From positions 248,001 to 312,000 of the forward strand of contig NZ_FUIH01000007.1 of NCBI RefSeq assembly GCF_900162695.1: a stretch of 64,000 bases of DNA, in the 5' to 3' direction. Positions 8,339 through 16,107 of this stretch are shown one piece after another. The DNA comes from Virgibacillus siamensis. GTDB lineage: Bacteria > Bacillota > Bacilli > Bacillales > Amphibacillaceae. Within the stretch, counting starts at the first letter, position 1. The number at the start of each line of letters is the position of its first letter. A model generated the notes under the pieces. That model saw only the letters and a program-made list of their open reading frames with translations. It made no database searches and was not told where the DNA came from. The position numbers and the translations under genes were made by a program.

Positions 8339-9802
8339 ATGAAAGAAAGAGAACAATTGAAAAGGACGTTGAAGCCGCAGTGGGTATGGGCAATTGCTTT
8401 TGGATCCGCCATAGGGTGGGGAAGTTTTGTTCAACCAGCAATCTGGATGGGTCAAGGTGGTCCGCTTGGGGTTATTATCGGCTTTCTGATTGGTGCATTG
8501 ATTATGCTTGTAATTGGAGTCAGTTACGGGTTTTTAATTAAGGAATTACCTGTATCCGGGGGAGATGTTGCTTTCGTTTATGCCAAATTCGGAAGAACGC
8601 ACGCTTTTATTTGTGGTTGGGCATTGGCTTTAGCATATATTTGTATTGTTGCCTTGAATGCCTCTGCACTGGCATTATTAGCAAAGTTTTTAATGCCAGG
8701 CTTGGTGGAATGGGGTTATTTGTACAGTATTGCGGGATGGGACGTTTATTTTGGTCAAATTTTAGTGGCAAGTATTGCATTAATTGTTTTTGCCTATATG
8801 AATGTCCGGGGCACAACTTTAACCGGAAGGACGCAATACGTATTTTGCATTCTGCTGCTTGTCGGAGTAGCATTACTGTTTTTAGGGATGATCTTCAATT
8901 CTGATACATCCTTCAGCAATTTGCAGCCGGGTTTTAAACCTGGTATATCGCCCTGGTCATCTGTTATTGCCATTGTCGCCATTGCTCCATGGGCTTATGT
9001 AGGGTTTGCCAGTATACCTCAAGTAGCTGAGGAGTTTGATTTTCCGCCTAAAAAGGCTTTTTCCCTTATTTTATTCGCCCTTATTTTTGCGGCGTTGGAA
9101 TATTCCGTAATGATTATGGTTACAGCATTGCCAATGCCATGGCAGGAACTTGCGGCAACAAATGATATTTGGGGAACCGGCACAGTGGTGGCTGGAACAC
9201 TGGGAAATGCAGGTATGTTGATTTTAGCAGTATCTTTATGTATGGGTGTTTTCACAGGGCTGAACGGTTTTTATCTGGCTGCAAGCCGTGTGCTTGTTGC
9301 AATGGGTAGAGCACAGTTTTTACCGAAAGTATTCGCCAAGTTACATTCGAAAAATAATACGCCATATTTCGGCATCATTATTGCTTGTTTATTATGTTTA
9401 ATTGCTCCATGGTTCGGCAGATCTGTTTTGTCATGGGTAGTTAACATGTCCTCGACGGGTATAGCCATCGTCTTCTTTTATTGTTGTTTAGTTGCATATA
9501 AAAGTTTCAAATGGTCCAGTCAAGGCAATCAAAGCATAAAAAAAACCGCACCAGTAAAAAAATTCATGTCATTGCTTGGCTCCTTATTCGGTCTGGGGAT
9601 ACTTGCTTTGCTGCTTGTTCCAGGATCACCCGGATTTCTGAGCATGCCTTCATTAGTCGCGCTTGTTATTTGGGTCTTAATCGGTACGGTATTTTATTTT
9701 ATACGAAAACCGGTATTTCAAAAGATCCCAAGAAAAGAAATGGATTATATGATTCTTGGTAAGGTAAATGATGCCAAGGAAGAACAAGAGACTGCCTTAT
9801 AG
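8339..9802 (+). CDS. APC-family permease, candidate taurine importer
   Basis: This is a 487-residue protein with about 12 hydrophobic helices and the N-terminal APC signature region (AFGSAIGWGSFVQP, the unwound first helix that holds the substrate amine). Members of the amino acid-polyamine-organocation superfamily move amino acids by proton or sodium coupling. It follows xsc in the same orientation and no TauABC-type ABC importer is present, so import of taurine or a related aminosulfonate or alanine is a reasonable inference. Specificity is not readable from the sequence. The charged tail ends about residue 487. The stop is followed by its own terminator at 9862. Confidence 0.8.
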   Translation: MKEREQLKRTLKPQWVWAIAFGSAIGWGSFVQPAIWMGQGGPLGVIIGFLIGALIMLVIGVSYGFLIKELPVSGGDVAFVYAKFGRTHAFICGWALALAYICIVALNASALALLAKFLMPGLVEWGYLYSIAGWDVYFGQILVASIALIVFAYMNVRGTTLTGRTQYVFCILLLVGVALLFLGMIFNSDTSFSNLQPGFKPGISPWSSVIAIVAIAPWAYVGFASIPQVAEEFDFPPKKAFSLILFALIFAALEYSVMIMVTALPMPWQELAATNDIWGTGTVVAGTLGNAGMLILAVSLCMGVFTGLNGFYLAASRVLVAMGRAQFLPKVFAKLHSKNNTPYFGIIIACLLCLIAPWFGRSVLSWVVNMSSTGIAIVFFYCCLVAYKSFKWSSQGNQSIKKTAPVKKFMSLLGSLFGLGILALLLVPGSPGFLSMPSLVALVIWVLIGTVFYFIRKPVFQKIPRKEMDYMILGKVNDAKEEQETAL

Positions 9803-9861
9803 GAACAGCATGACACTGCAGTAAATAGTGGTGGAGCAGCAACAAGGTTATAAACGAATGG

Positions 9862-9898
9862 AAACGGTATGTGAATTTTGGGTTTGCATACCGCTTTT
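9862..9898 (+). terminator. Terminator after the APC permease
   Basis: CGGTATG (9865-9871) pairs with CATACCG (9887-9893), with A residues before and CTTTT after the stem. It closes the taurine island. Confidence 0.6.
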
Positions 9899-9909
9899 CA
9901 TGTTAGATT

Positions 9910-9985
9910 CGAGTGTATATTGACCTCAAACGTGCGAACACTTGCCTTAAACGCGCGCCTTGCATACGAACGAACACACTGTTGA
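9910..9985. repeat. Weak 21-bp-period degenerate repeats
   Basis: Three units start at 9910 (CGAGTG), 9931 (CGTGCG) and 9952 (CGCGCG), exactly 21 bp apart. The first two end in CCTCAAA and CCTTAAA. A fourth, CGAACA at 9971, is out of step by two. Part of the 316-bp gap before the Fur box; similarity between units is modest. Confidence 0.35.
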
Positions 9986-10060
9986 AAAATCTGTCCGGTT
10001 TTATTTTTTAAACGTTGACACGCGTGAAAAGTACGATTATAGTAATAATTGTTATGAAAT

Positions 10061-10075
10061 TGATAATCATTATCA
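10061..10075. promoter_or_regulatory. Fur box
   Basis: A perfect 7-1-7 inverted repeat, TGATAAT-C-ATTATCA, matches the Bacillus Fur consensus and is extended by A/T symmetry on both sides. It lies 44 bp before the binding-protein gene, where bound Fur-iron would block its promoter. Confidence 0.92.
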
Positions 10076-10118
10076 ATTAAAACGTGTGTATAATACATAT
10101 TTTTCAGGGAGGTAACCG

Positions 10119-11120
10119 ATGAAGAAGTGGACAGTTTTTGCTTTGGTGATGCTGCTTTCAGTATTATCGGCTTGCAGTGGGGATGATTCAAAATCAGATC
10201 AGACCAGCAACGCACCGGACAAATCATCCGATAGAACAATTAAAATTCAAGATGCAATGGGGACGCAGACCATTGAGGGAACTCCAAAAAAGATTGTTGT
10301 CCTGGAATGGTGGTATGCGGAACATTTACTTGCGCTGGGGATTCAGCCGGCTGGGGTTCCGGATATAGACAGTTACAACGATTGGATTAACCTGGATACT
10401 GATCTGGCTGGTAGTGTACAAGATGTTGGGACCAGACAAGAACCGAATCTGGAAGCAATCTCGCGACTTAATCCCGATCTGATAATTGCAGCGAAGTTCC
10501 GTCATGAGAAAATTTTGGATAAATTAAATCAGATCGCGCCAACTGTGACATTTGCCCCGTACAGTAAAGAAAACTCGCAAAATCTGTATCAGGAAATGAT
10601 GGATGAATTCAAAACGGTCGCAAAAATCGTGGATAAAGAAGATGTTGCAAATCAAAAAATCAATGAACTGAATGGATATTTTGACAAACAGAAGCAGCGG
10701 CTAGCTGATGCCGGGCTTGCAGGAAAAGAGTATATTGCAACACTCGCTTTTTCCTCGCAAAATTCACCAACATTACGGATGTATACCGAAAACTCCATCG
10801 TTTCACAAGTAATGAAGCGGCTTGGGTTTGAAAATGCCTTTGAGTCTGAGAAGCACCAGCCTTATGGTTTTGCCACAGCGGGGGTAGAGGCACTGCAGAA
10901 CTATCAGAAGAAAGATATGCAGTTCCTGTACTTTGTTCAGAAGGATGATAACATTTTTGAAAATCAGCTGAAAGGAAACCCGGTATGGGAAGAGCTCAGT
11001 TTTGTAAAAGCAGGCCACACACACCAGATTCCCGGTGATACGCCGGTTTTTGGCGGAGTGCTTTCAGCGAAGGTATTGGCTGAAGAATTGATGAAAGCAA
11101 TGCTTGAAGAAGAACGCTGA
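10119..11120 (+). CDS. Iron-siderophore ABC transporter substrate-binding lipoprotein (orphan)
   Basis: A 333-residue FecB/BtuF-type periplasmic-binding-fold protein. The signal peptide ends in the lipobox L-S-A-C with Cys19, then an acidic linker, then the two-lobe binding domain (PKKIVVLEWWYAEHLLALG, ISRLNPDLIIA). It would be lipid-anchored outside the membrane and capture ferric siderophore. The Fur box upstream shows iron control. No permease or ATPase gene is adjacent, so it must share a FecCD-type importer encoded elsewhere, as the orphan YhfQ does in B. subtilis. The exact ligand is unknown. Confidence 0.88.
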   Translation: MKKWTVFALVMLLSVLSACSGDDSKSDQTSNAPDKSSDRTIKIQDAMGTQTIEGTPKKIVVLEWWYAEHLLALGIQPAGVPDIDSYNDWINLDTDLAGSVQDVGTRQEPNLEAISRLNPDLIIAAKFRHEKILDKLNQIAPTVTFAPYSKENSQNLYQEMMDEFKTVAKIVDKEDVANQKINELNGYFDKQKQRLADAGLAGKEYIATLAFSSQNSPTLRMYTENSIVSQVMKRLGFENAFESEKHQPYGFATAGVEALQNYQKKDMQFLYFVQKDDNIFENQLKGNPVWEELSFVKAGHTHQIPGDTPVFGGVLSAKVLAEELMKAMLEEER

Positions 11121-11292
11121 TTTATAAGCACTTTCCAGGTTGTAATGTCGGGTGGGGTTTTTAAAAAACAAAATTTGAATTTCAGAGACAGGAAATTCGG
11201 CCTCGCTTAATGTTTGGGAAGTTGCAGGCAGGGTATATACGTATACAATCGATGTTATGCTGGGGACAAGCTATAAAAGGGAGGGATGCGGA

Positions 11293-12204
11293 TTGAAAGG
11301 ACTAGAAGGGAAAATTGCCTTGGTTGCCGGCGGAACACGGGGTGCGGGTCGCGGTATCGCAATGGAATTAGGCGCTGCCGGTGCAACGGTCATTGTAACC
11401 GGAAGAACGACTCGGGAAGAAATCTCCGAATATGGCAGACCGGAAACGATTGAAGAGACAGCTGAATTGGTGAATGAACTTGGTGGTGTTGGAATCGCAC
11501 GTCAGGTAGATCATCTGGAACATAATCAGGTTCAGATACTGATGAAGGAGATTGAGCGGGAGTATGGCAGACTCGATATTTTGGTGAATGATATTTGGGG
11601 CAGTGAATATCTGGTGGAATGGGGAAAGAAGGTCTGGGAGCACTCTCTTGAAAAAGGACTGCGAATGCTGCGGCTTGCGATTGATACACATCTTGTGACC
11701 AGTCACCATGCACTGCCTTTGTTGGTGAAAAATCATGGCGGGCTTGTCGTCGAAATGACGGATGGTACGGAAGAGTATAACAATAATCATTATCGCGAGC
11801 CGTTATTTTACGATTTGGCAAAAAGTTCGGTGACCCGTATGGCAAAAGGGCTTGCAAAGGAAGTTTCAGCTTATGGATGTACGGCTGTTTCACTTACACC
11901 AGGTTGGATGCGTTCGGAAATTATGCTTGAGGAGTTTGGGGTGACAGAAGAAAACTGGATGGACGGCACAAAAGTTGATCAGCATTTTATCATCTCGGAA
12001 ACACCGCGGTTTGTTGGACGTGCAGTCGCGGCTTTGGCGCAAGATCCGGAGCAGGGCAAATGGAATGGAAAATCTCTTTCCAGCGGACAGCTTGCGAAAG
12101 AATATGGATTTTATGATGTCGATGGATCACAGCCTGAAGCGTTCCGGTATCTGGTTGAAGTGCAGGAAAAAGGGAAACCGGCAATTGCGGATGGGTACAG
12201 GTAA
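11293..12204 (+). CDS. SDR-family oxidoreductase
   Basis: This is a short-chain dehydrogenase/reductase of about 303 residues. The cofactor motif is the variant GGTRGAGRGIA (a TGxxxGxG equivalent), followed by VTGRTTREE, where the Arg suggests NADP(H). The catalytic YxxxK is YDLAK. The C-terminal region is longer than in classical 250-residue SDRs. The frame is open from 11257, but TTG 11293 is chosen because AAAGGGAGGG lies seven bases upstream and the protein then starts right at the Rossmann strand. Substrate unknown. No link to the iron gene upstream is evident. Confidence 0.78.
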   Translation: MKGLEGKIALVAGGTRGAGRGIAMELGAAGATVIVTGRTTREEISEYGRPETIEETAELVNELGGVGIARQVDHLEHNQVQILMKEIEREYGRLDILVNDIWGSEYLVEWGKKVWEHSLEKGLRMLRLAIDTHLVTSHHALPLLVKNHGGLVVEMTDGTEEYNNNHYREPLFYDLAKSSVTRMAKGLAKEVSAYGCTAVSLTPGWMRSEIMLEEFGVTEENWMDGTKVDQHFIISETPRFVGRAVAALAQDPEQGKWNGKSLSSGQLAKEYGFYDVDGSQPEAFRYLVEVQEKGKPAIADGYR

Positions 12205-12368
12205 GGGACATGCATGTCTTTTGTATGCTGTTTGGACAGGACAGTGGATACGTATCTTCTGCTATTTTTCTCAATTTCATCAAAGTTGAATCTTTTGTCC
12301 AATACGATTTTTCTGTTCGTCCATATGATGGTATTGCAATATCATTTTAAACGAGGGGAGAAAATATC

Positions 12369-13709
12369 ATGAAACTTTATTTGGACCCGGGACACGGGGG
12401 ATCAGATCCTGGTGCACAGGGGAATGGTTTGGATGAAAAGGATATCACGCTGGATATTGCGTTGCGAATTCGTAATCTTTTGAACAATAATTACAAAGAT
12501 GCTGATGTGCGAATGAGCCGCACGGGCGACAGCAGTGTAAGTTTGGATGAACGGACAAACGAGGCAAATGCCTGGGGCGCGGATTACTTTTTATCGATTC
12601 ACTGCAATGCTTTTAATGGAGATGCACAAGGATATGAAGACTATATTCACAGTAGTTTGTCCGATTCATCGAAAACAGCGGAATACCGGGATGTTATGCA
12701 TGAAGAGGTCACAAAGGTCAATCGGCTTCGGGATCGCGGGAAGAAAAAAGCCAATTTTCATGTTCTGCGTGAATCTGTGATGCCGGCAATGCTGTCAGAA
12801 AACGGATTTATTACGAATGATCATGATGCTGCATTGATGCGTGATGCATCGTGGCGCCAAACAGTGGCGCAGGGTCATGTGAATGGACTTGAGCGGGCTT
12901 TCGGTTTAAAGCCAAAAGAGGAGTCCGACGTACTTTATAAAGTGATTGCCGGTTCGTTTCAGTCGAGGAAAAATGCTGAACAGCGGGCCGATTACCTGAA
13001 ATCAAAAGGAATTGAAGCTTTTGTCAGTCCGGCAACAATTTCCGGTGAGCAATGGTATCGTGTTCAGGCAGGTGCATTTTCAAAACGGAAAAATGCGGAG
13101 CAGCGATTGGAAAAAGTACGGAATGCCGGAATTAAGGACGCATATATTTTGAAAGAAGGGAAAGGGGCTGACAGTGGAGGCGGTTCGGATGGATACGCTA
13201 TTAAGGGAAAAACTTTTCTATCCCCGGAATTGATGGATCAGTTTGTTAAGGAAGTAAACGCGGACGCAATTAAAATCGGGATCCATTATTTAATTTTTGG
13301 TGAATATTACGGGATTCGAGGGGATGTTGCTTTTGCCCAGGCGATGCATGAGACAGATTATTTAAGATTTACGGGTGTTGTACAGCCGGAGCAAAATAAT
13401 TTTTGCGGATTGGGTGCTACCGGACCGGATAATCCAGGAGCCAGTTTTGATACACCCCGTGAAGGCGTGCTGGCACATATTCAGCATTTGTTTGCATATG
13501 CAACGACAGATTCACTGCCGGACAAATACCCATTGGTTGATCCGCGCTTTGATTTGGTAGCCCGGGGATCTGCCCCAACTTGGGTTAAGTTAAACGGTAA
13601 ATGGGCAGTACCAGGTGACAATTATGGACAGTCCATTCTGAAACTGTATGAGCGAATGCTGACCAGCTCCATCGAGCAATTCCAGCAACTCAAGCAAAAA
13701 ATAACCTAA
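12369..13709 (+). CDS. N-acetylmuramoyl-L-alanine amidase with SPOR and glucosaminidase domains, no signal peptide
   Basis: Three domains are visible in 446 residues. Residues 1-178 are an Amidase_3 zinc amidase (DPGHGGSDPG, SIHCNAF, LSENGF supplying the zinc ligands and catalytic Glu). Residues 188-262 are a SPOR-like pair (YKVIAGSFQSRKNAEQRADYL and YRVQAGAFSKRKNAEQRLEKV). Residues 285-440 resemble a glucosaminidase (FAQAMHETDYLRFTG, NNFCGLGA). It would cut both the peptide stem and the glycan of peptidoglycan. It begins at once with the catalytic domain and has no export signal. This recalls the CwlC class of mother-cell lytic amidases that act when the sporangium lyses. GGGGAGAAAA precedes the ATG. 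Confidence 0.85.
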   Translation: MKLYLDPGHGGSDPGAQGNGLDEKDITLDIALRIRNLLNNNYKDADVRMSRTGDSSVSLDERTNEANAWGADYFLSIHCNAFNGDAQGYEDYIHSSLSDSSKTAEYRDVMHEEVTKVNRLRDRGKKKANFHVLRESVMPAMLSENGFITNDHDAALMRDASWRQTVAQGHVNGLERAFGLKPKEESDVLYKVIAGSFQSRKNAEQRADYLKSKGIEAFVSPATISGEQWYRVQAGAFSKRKNAEQRLEKVRNAGIKDAYILKEGKGADSGGGSDGYAIKGKTFLSPELMDQFVKEVNADAIKIGIHYLIFGEYYGIRGDVAFAQAMHETDYLRFTGVVQPEQNNFCGLGATGPDNPGASFDTPREGVLAHIQHLFAYATTDSLPDKYPLVDPRFDLVARGSAPTWVKLNGKWAVPGDNYGQSILKLYERMLTSSIEQFQQLKQKIT

Positions 13710-13766
13710 TAAAAAGAACGACAGATATGGTGCCCTCCACAACGCGCATCATATTTTTTTCGATAA

Positions 13767-13788
13767 AATTCGGGTGATGTCAGACACC
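13767..13788. repeat. REP-like short repeat, copy 1
   Basis: A 22-bp unit beginning AATTCGGGTGA and ending ACACC. It matches the copy at 13972 at 17 of 22 positions in the same orientation. Its GGTG...CACC-like ends give a small imperfect hairpin, as in bacterial REP sequences. Confidence 0.4.
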
Positions 13789-13854
13789 TCTGTAGTGTAG
13801 TGCGGTATACTAGATTTAGATGAGCTAAAACGCTCTTTATATGGAGGTGTTCAG

Positions 13855-13953
13855 ATGAAAAAGGGAAATCCATTCTATAAAAATATGCTGTTTTGGTTGT
13901 TTGTTTTCCTGCTGATCATTGGTGTTGTAGGCTTTTTCGGGTCCGGCAACTAA
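13855..13953 (+). CDS. Small single-span membrane protein, 32 residues
   Basis: A 32-codon frame (MKKGNPFYKN, then a hydrophobic helix MLFWLFVFLLIIGVVGFF, then GSGN) starts at ATG 13855 behind a near-perfect TGGAGGTG site. The basic N terminus predicts the N-in orientation. No family was recognised. The helix is reminiscent of the first membrane span of FtsH, which may be chance. It lies alone between two REP-like repeats, in the 396-bp gap between the amidase and the tandem-repeat protein. Confidence 0.65.
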   Translation: MKKGNPFYKNMLFWLFVFLLIIGVVGFFGSGN

Positions 13954-13971
13954 TATGACAAATTGCAACAT

Positions 13972-13993
13972 AATTCGGGTGACGCCGGGTACC
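13972..13993. repeat. REP-like short repeat, copy 2
   Basis: Second direct copy of the 22-bp unit at 13767. It starts 19 bp after the small membrane protein stop codon; the two copies flank that gene. Confidence 0.4.
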
Positions 13994-14105
13994 TAACATC
14001 CCTGCTGCCGGATTCTCAGCAAATTCTCATTTTCTTCAAAGCTTTTTCTTAAAGTGGTGGTCTATTATGGAGGCAGATAGAAAGTGAGAAGGAGAGATAC
14101 TTAGT

Positions 14106-14729
14106 ATGAAAACACTTTTGGTCACAACAGCGGCAGGAGCGATGATTTTAACAGCAGGCGGCTTTGCCGGAACAGGTGTATTTGATCCGGATGAAGCAGA
14201 ACAGTCGGATGCAGAAGCGGGAACAAATCATATGAAACAGCAGGAGATAAAAGCGGATATAAAGATGTTACCGGAATTTGAAGTGCTGGAAGAGCAGGTG
14301 AATTTGAGAAGTTTTTCAGCAGAGGTCGTGGAAAATAATCAACATGAGCGGATTATTCTGTTTAAGAGTGATTCGGGACAGGCACAATATAAGAGTATTT
14401 TTGTAAAGAATACAAACCGGCTAAAAATGATTGCGTTTGACCAAGGAATGATTTTTAACACGATTTTACCTGAAGTGGATGTTCACCAAGAGGACACGGA
14501 AGACAACGATGGTAACCGTGAATTTCCGGAATTCACAGTGTTGGATGAGCATATTGATGCCGACGATTATGAAATGCAAATCGTTAAAGACAATGCGCAT
14601 AAACGTGTGATTATTTTAAACAATGATAATGGGGATGGCCAATTTAAAAGCATTTATATGAAGGATACAAATGTACTTAAAATAATTGATTTCAAGCAGG
14701 GCATGGTTTTTAAAGGAACAATCGGATAA
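14106..14729 (+). CDS. Exported protein made of two tandem 62-residue repeats
   Basis: The first 23 residues look like a signal peptide (MKTLLVTTAAGAMILTAGGF), followed by an acidic linker. Two repeats, residues 56-117 and 141-202, align without gaps: PEFEVLEEQV with PEFTVLDEHI, then HERIILFKSDSGQAQYKSIF with HKRVIILNNDNGDGQFKSIY, then MIAFDQGMIF with IIDFKQGMVF. The alternating pattern suggests a small beta-rich fold duplicated in tandem, with an acidic linker (HQEDTEDNDGN) between. No known family was recognised. It is acidic overall, as expected for an exported protein of a halotolerant organism. A strong terminator follows. Confidence 0.75.
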   Translation: MKTLLVTTAAGAMILTAGGFAGTGVFDPDEAEQSDAEAGTNHMKQQEIKADIKMLPEFEVLEEQVNLRSFSAEVVENNQHERIILFKSDSGQAQYKSIFVKNTNRLKMIAFDQGMIFNTILPEVDVHQEDTEDNDGNREFPEFTVLDEHIDADDYEMQIVKDNAHKRVIILNNDNGDGQFKSIYMKDTNVLKIIDFKQGMVFKGTIG

Positions 14730-14734
14730 TTTAC

Positions 14735-14783
14735 AAAAAGGTGCAGCATTGGGGGAAATACCCATTAATGCTGCACCTTTTTT
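14735..14783 (+). terminator. Terminator of the tandem-repeat protein
   Basis: A 16-bp stem (14735-14750 with 14767-14782, A-run entering and T-run leaving) gives a strong intrinsic terminator. Confidence 0.85.
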
Positions 14784-14835
14784 TACCTTGAAACGATTCA
14801 GATATGGTATGATAACGGTAAAGAAGGTGAATGTA

Positions 14836-15384
14836 ATGAAGAGCCAACTGATGACCGAATATTTTCAACAGATGGAGCGGCAGCGCGAAGCATTTTATCA
14901 TGATCAGGATGTGGATTTCTCGCGGGCATTTATTAGACCTTTTCCGGATAAGTGGTCAATTGGTGAAACGTTGTACCACCTTGTGTTGATATCCCGTTTT
15001 TTTCGAAGGCTTTCAAGTGTTTATATTCCTGTATTACAACCTGTTGCCTATTTGCGACGAAAAAATCCTTATCCAACGGAAATCCATAATATTTATCGTG
15101 AATATAATATAAAGAAACAAAGGCCGATGAACGCCCCGAAATTGATTGTGCCTCCTCCAGGATTGGCAGAGAAATACAATTTTGAAGAAATTAAAGAGAT
15201 GCTTTCGTTTGAAACTGTTAAACTGCGAATGGATCTTCATCATATTAAACAGGATATCGCCGGACAAATTTATTATCCGGATCCTGTTGCCCATTGCCCG
15301 AATGTCATTCAAAGTGTACAGTTACTTGCAATTCACGAACAGCATCATTTTAATCTGGTCAGAAAATATGAATCTATGACTTAG
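14836..15384 (+). CDS. DinB-superfamily protein
   Basis: A 182-residue four-helix-bundle protein of the DinB/YfiT type. The metal-binding histidines are seen in KWSIGETLYHLVLISRFF and, at the C terminus, in AIHEQHHFNLV. An upstream extension of the frame overlaps the terminator, so ATG 14836 behind AAGAAGGTGA is taken as the start. Known members include thiol transferases (bacillithiol-dependent) and metal-binding proteins of unknown role. The reaction is not predictable here. Its last codons overlap the convergent gene at 15381. Confidence 0.72.
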   Translation: MKSQLMTEYFQQMERQREAFYHDQDVDFSRAFIRPFPDKWSIGETLYHLVLISRFFRRLSSVYIPVLQPVAYLRRKNPYPTEIHNIYREYNIKKQRPMNAPKLIVPPPGLAEKYNFEEIKEMLSFETVKLRMDLHHIKQDIAGQIYYPDPVAHCPNVIQSVQLLAIHEQHHFNLVRKYESMT

Positions 15385-15752
15385 CGCCAGCGCAGCGCAA
15401 TCCGTAATCTGCAGCAGTCAAGTTCATTAATCTTTGAGTTGAAAGAAATGTTCAGTCCATCAGGATTGTAGTCAACATCGGTGGAAGATGTGATACCGAG
15501 CGTATGGATGAGCCGTCTCACTTCATCAATGTCGGATGCTTGTGCTGCATACATAAGCTCTGTATCAAATTCTTCGGAATCAGCAAGTTTATCGAGAACG
15601 ATACTGGCATCTTCCATTAGTGATTTCGTTTCTTTCGCGGATTCAAATAACAACGAAGCATCAACATCAGGCAGCTGCTGTCTCCTATGAAAGTTCGGGC
15701 TGTTCGGGCAATATGGGTTCTGACAGTAGATTGGCATATATGAATAATACAT
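15381..15752 (-). CDS. Conserved-looking protein of unknown function
   Basis: A 123-residue protein with a Tyr/Pro/Cys-rich head (MYYSYMPIYCQNPYCPNSP) that looks like spore-coat-type sequences, then a helical middle (ASLLFESAKETKSLMEDASI) and a C-terminal part ending NISFNSKINELDCCRLRIAL. An AAAGGAGTG site precedes ATG 15752, so translation is well supported. A role in the spore is only a guess from composition. It converges on and overlaps the DinB gene by four bases. Confidence 0.6.
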   Translation of the reverse strand: MYYSYMPIYCQNPYCPNSPNFHRRQQLPDVDASLLFESAKETKSLMEDASIVLDKLADSEEFDTELMYAAQASDIDEVRRLIHTLGITSSTDVDYNPDGLNISFNSKINELDCCRLRIALRWR

Positions 15753-15835
15753 GTGGAATCACTCCTTTTACATTATCCATTATATATATGCGGCTGTGCT
15801 TGTTTGAGCGAATATCATGTTCAGGAGGGAAGATT

Positions 15836-16090
15836 TTGTTATCATTTGAACTTATTATTTTCTTAGGCATCTTATTTGTTCTGGCCCTTGGCGGTACTGC
15901 TTTGGTTTTTAGGCAGGAAGAAAAGAAGATGAAAAAATATGAAGAAGAAGGGGACGGCTTCGAAAATGAGCTGCAGCGTTCCCGCGAGTACGAGACACAG
16001 TCTATAAGGTCAAATGTCCCGCGGTTGTTATGGATTTATATCATAACAATTGCGCTGTCATTAACAGTCTTTTTTATTTACGTGTATTAA
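15836..16090 (+). CDS. Small two-span membrane protein
   Basis: An 84-residue protein with two hydrophobic helices (ELIIFLGILFVLALGGTALVF near the start and LLWIYIITIALSLTVFFIYVY at the end) joined by a charged loop. The start is TTG 15836, set by AGGAGGG six bases upstream; the longer open frame reaching 15620 overlaps the divergent gene. The stop is 17 bp before the HAD gene, suggesting co-transcription. No family recognised. Confidence 0.6.
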   Translation: MLSFELIIFLGILFVLALGGTALVFRQEEKKMKKYEEEGDGFENELQRSREYETQSIRSNVPRLLWIYIITIALSLTVFFIYVY

Positions 16091-16107
16091 AGTCGGGGGT
16101 GCAACAC

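Noticed and set aside
15620..15835. Longer version of the 84-residue membrane protein
   Set aside because: It would overlap the divergent 123-residue gene and has no binding site; TTG 15836 follows AGGAGGG.
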